Shown one piece after another: positions 6,290 through 6,686 of a DNA stretch of 6,686 bases (the stretch's first letter is position 1; every line of letters starts with the position of its first letter). The position numbers were made by a program, and so were the translations under genes. The DNA is from CAYRUP01 sp964427485 (lineage in GTDB: Bacteria; Pseudomonadota; Gammaproteobacteria; DSM-16500), in contig CAYRUP010000104.1 of the NCBI GenBank assembly GCA_964427485.1, forward strand, positions 1 through 6,686, given 5' to 3'. The notes under the pieces are model-generated. The model was not told where the DNA came from and did no database searches. It worked only from the letters and a program-made list of their open reading frames with translations.

Positions 6290-6686
6290 ATGTGGATCGA
6301 ATTACATATCAAAACATCTGCCGATTATGGAAATTCATTAAGCGACCAATTGACATTATTGGGAGCTGTTGCTGTTACTCTGCAAGATGCGGGCAATCAA
6401 CCCATTTATGAACCGAAACCAGGGGCCATGGAATTATGGCAAAAAACCAATGTGATTGGATTGTTTGAACAATCGGTCACACTGAAGCCAATATTGGTCT
6501 ATTTAGAACAACAACAGGCAACCGGATTAATCAAAAGCTTTCATTTGCAGCATGTAGGCGATCAAGATTGGGAGCGCATCTGTCTCGATCATTTCAAGCC
6601 CATTCAGTTTGGTAATCGATTATGGGTTTGCCCCAGTTGGCATACACCCCCCGACCCAACAGCCGTGAATGTTATTCTAGACCCTG
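6290..6686 (+). CDS. prmA: Ribosomal protein L11 methyltransferase (5' part, cut by window edge)
   Basis: PrmA trimethylates several amino groups of ribosomal protein L11 using S-adenosylmethionine. Only the first 132 residues are in view; family members have about 290-300. The N-terminal L11-recognition domain is recognisable: MWIELHI at 1-7, LGAVAVTLQDAGNQPIYEP at 24-42 and NVIGLF at 54-59. The linker into the catalytic domain follows, with DWERICLDHFKPIQFGNRLWVCPSW at 93-117 and AVNVILDP at 125-132. The window ends just before the expected GLAFGTGTH motif. The ATG lies 3 bases after the accC stop with no clear Shine-Dalgarno sequence (TTATAAGAT precedes it), so translation may depend on coupling to accC. 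The accC-prmA adjacency is common in gammaproteobacteria and supports the call. Confidence 0.95.
   Translation, partial: MWIELHIKTSADYGNSLSDQLTLLGAVAVTLQDAGNQPIYEPKPGAMELWQKTNVIGLFEQSVTLKPILVYLEQQQATGLIKSFHLQHVGDQDWERICLDHFKPIQFGNRLWVCPSWHTPPDPTAVNVILDP

Noticed and set aside
1..6681. TCTAGA occurs at the first six bases, at 3940-3945 and at 6676-6681
   Set aside because: A six-base palindrome near both ends looked like possible cloning boundaries or a repeat, but the sequence reads through without disrupting genes at the right edge, and nothing links the three sites.

Overview
The window looks like ordinary chromosome from an AT-leaning gammaproteobacterium, possibly of the Legionellales/Coxiellaceae type. 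The evidence is RsmJ, a largely gammaproteobacterial 16S rRNA methyltransferase; the block aroQ-accB-accC-prmA, an arrangement common in gammaproteobacteria; and a type II secretion C-subunit-like protein. The narrower placement is an impression from gene content and base composition, not a demonstrated assignment. I see no mobile element, CRISPR array, tRNA, rRNA or phage gene.

Minus-strand half (positions 9-2405, read right to left): hemB (porphobilinogen synthase), then a short inner-membrane protein with the GspC homology-region domain, then a lipoprotein with Sel1-like repeats and a SPOR domain. The lipoprotein starts at a TTG two bases after the stop of the GspC-like gene, so these two are almost certainly co-transcribed. 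hemB may feed the same transcript, although a perfect TATAAT lies in the gap between hemB and the GspC-like gene.

Plus-strand half (2462-6686): rsmJ is followed within 8 bases by a DedA-family membrane protein. After a 113-base gap with promoter-like and repeated motifs comes aroQ (type II 3-dehydroquinase), then accB (biotin carboxyl carrier protein), accC (biotin carboxylase) and the start of prmA (ribosomal protein L11 methyltransferase), which is cut by the right edge. AccB and AccC together perform the first half of the acetyl-CoA carboxylase reaction, carboxylating biotin on AccB. AroQ (shikimate pathway) and PrmA (ribosome modification) share the transcript without an obvious biochemical link.

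The two halves diverge from a 56-base region (2406-2461) where candidate -10 hexamers for hemB and rsmJ overlap on opposite strands. The most notable points are: HemB has lost the three zinc-binding cysteines and so belongs to the DxALDx magnesium-type class; the GspC-like protein is short with no PDZ domain and is paired with a SPOR/Sel1 lipoprotein; and the aroQ leader carries direct repeats at a 10-base period. I did not find convincing evidence of a new system.
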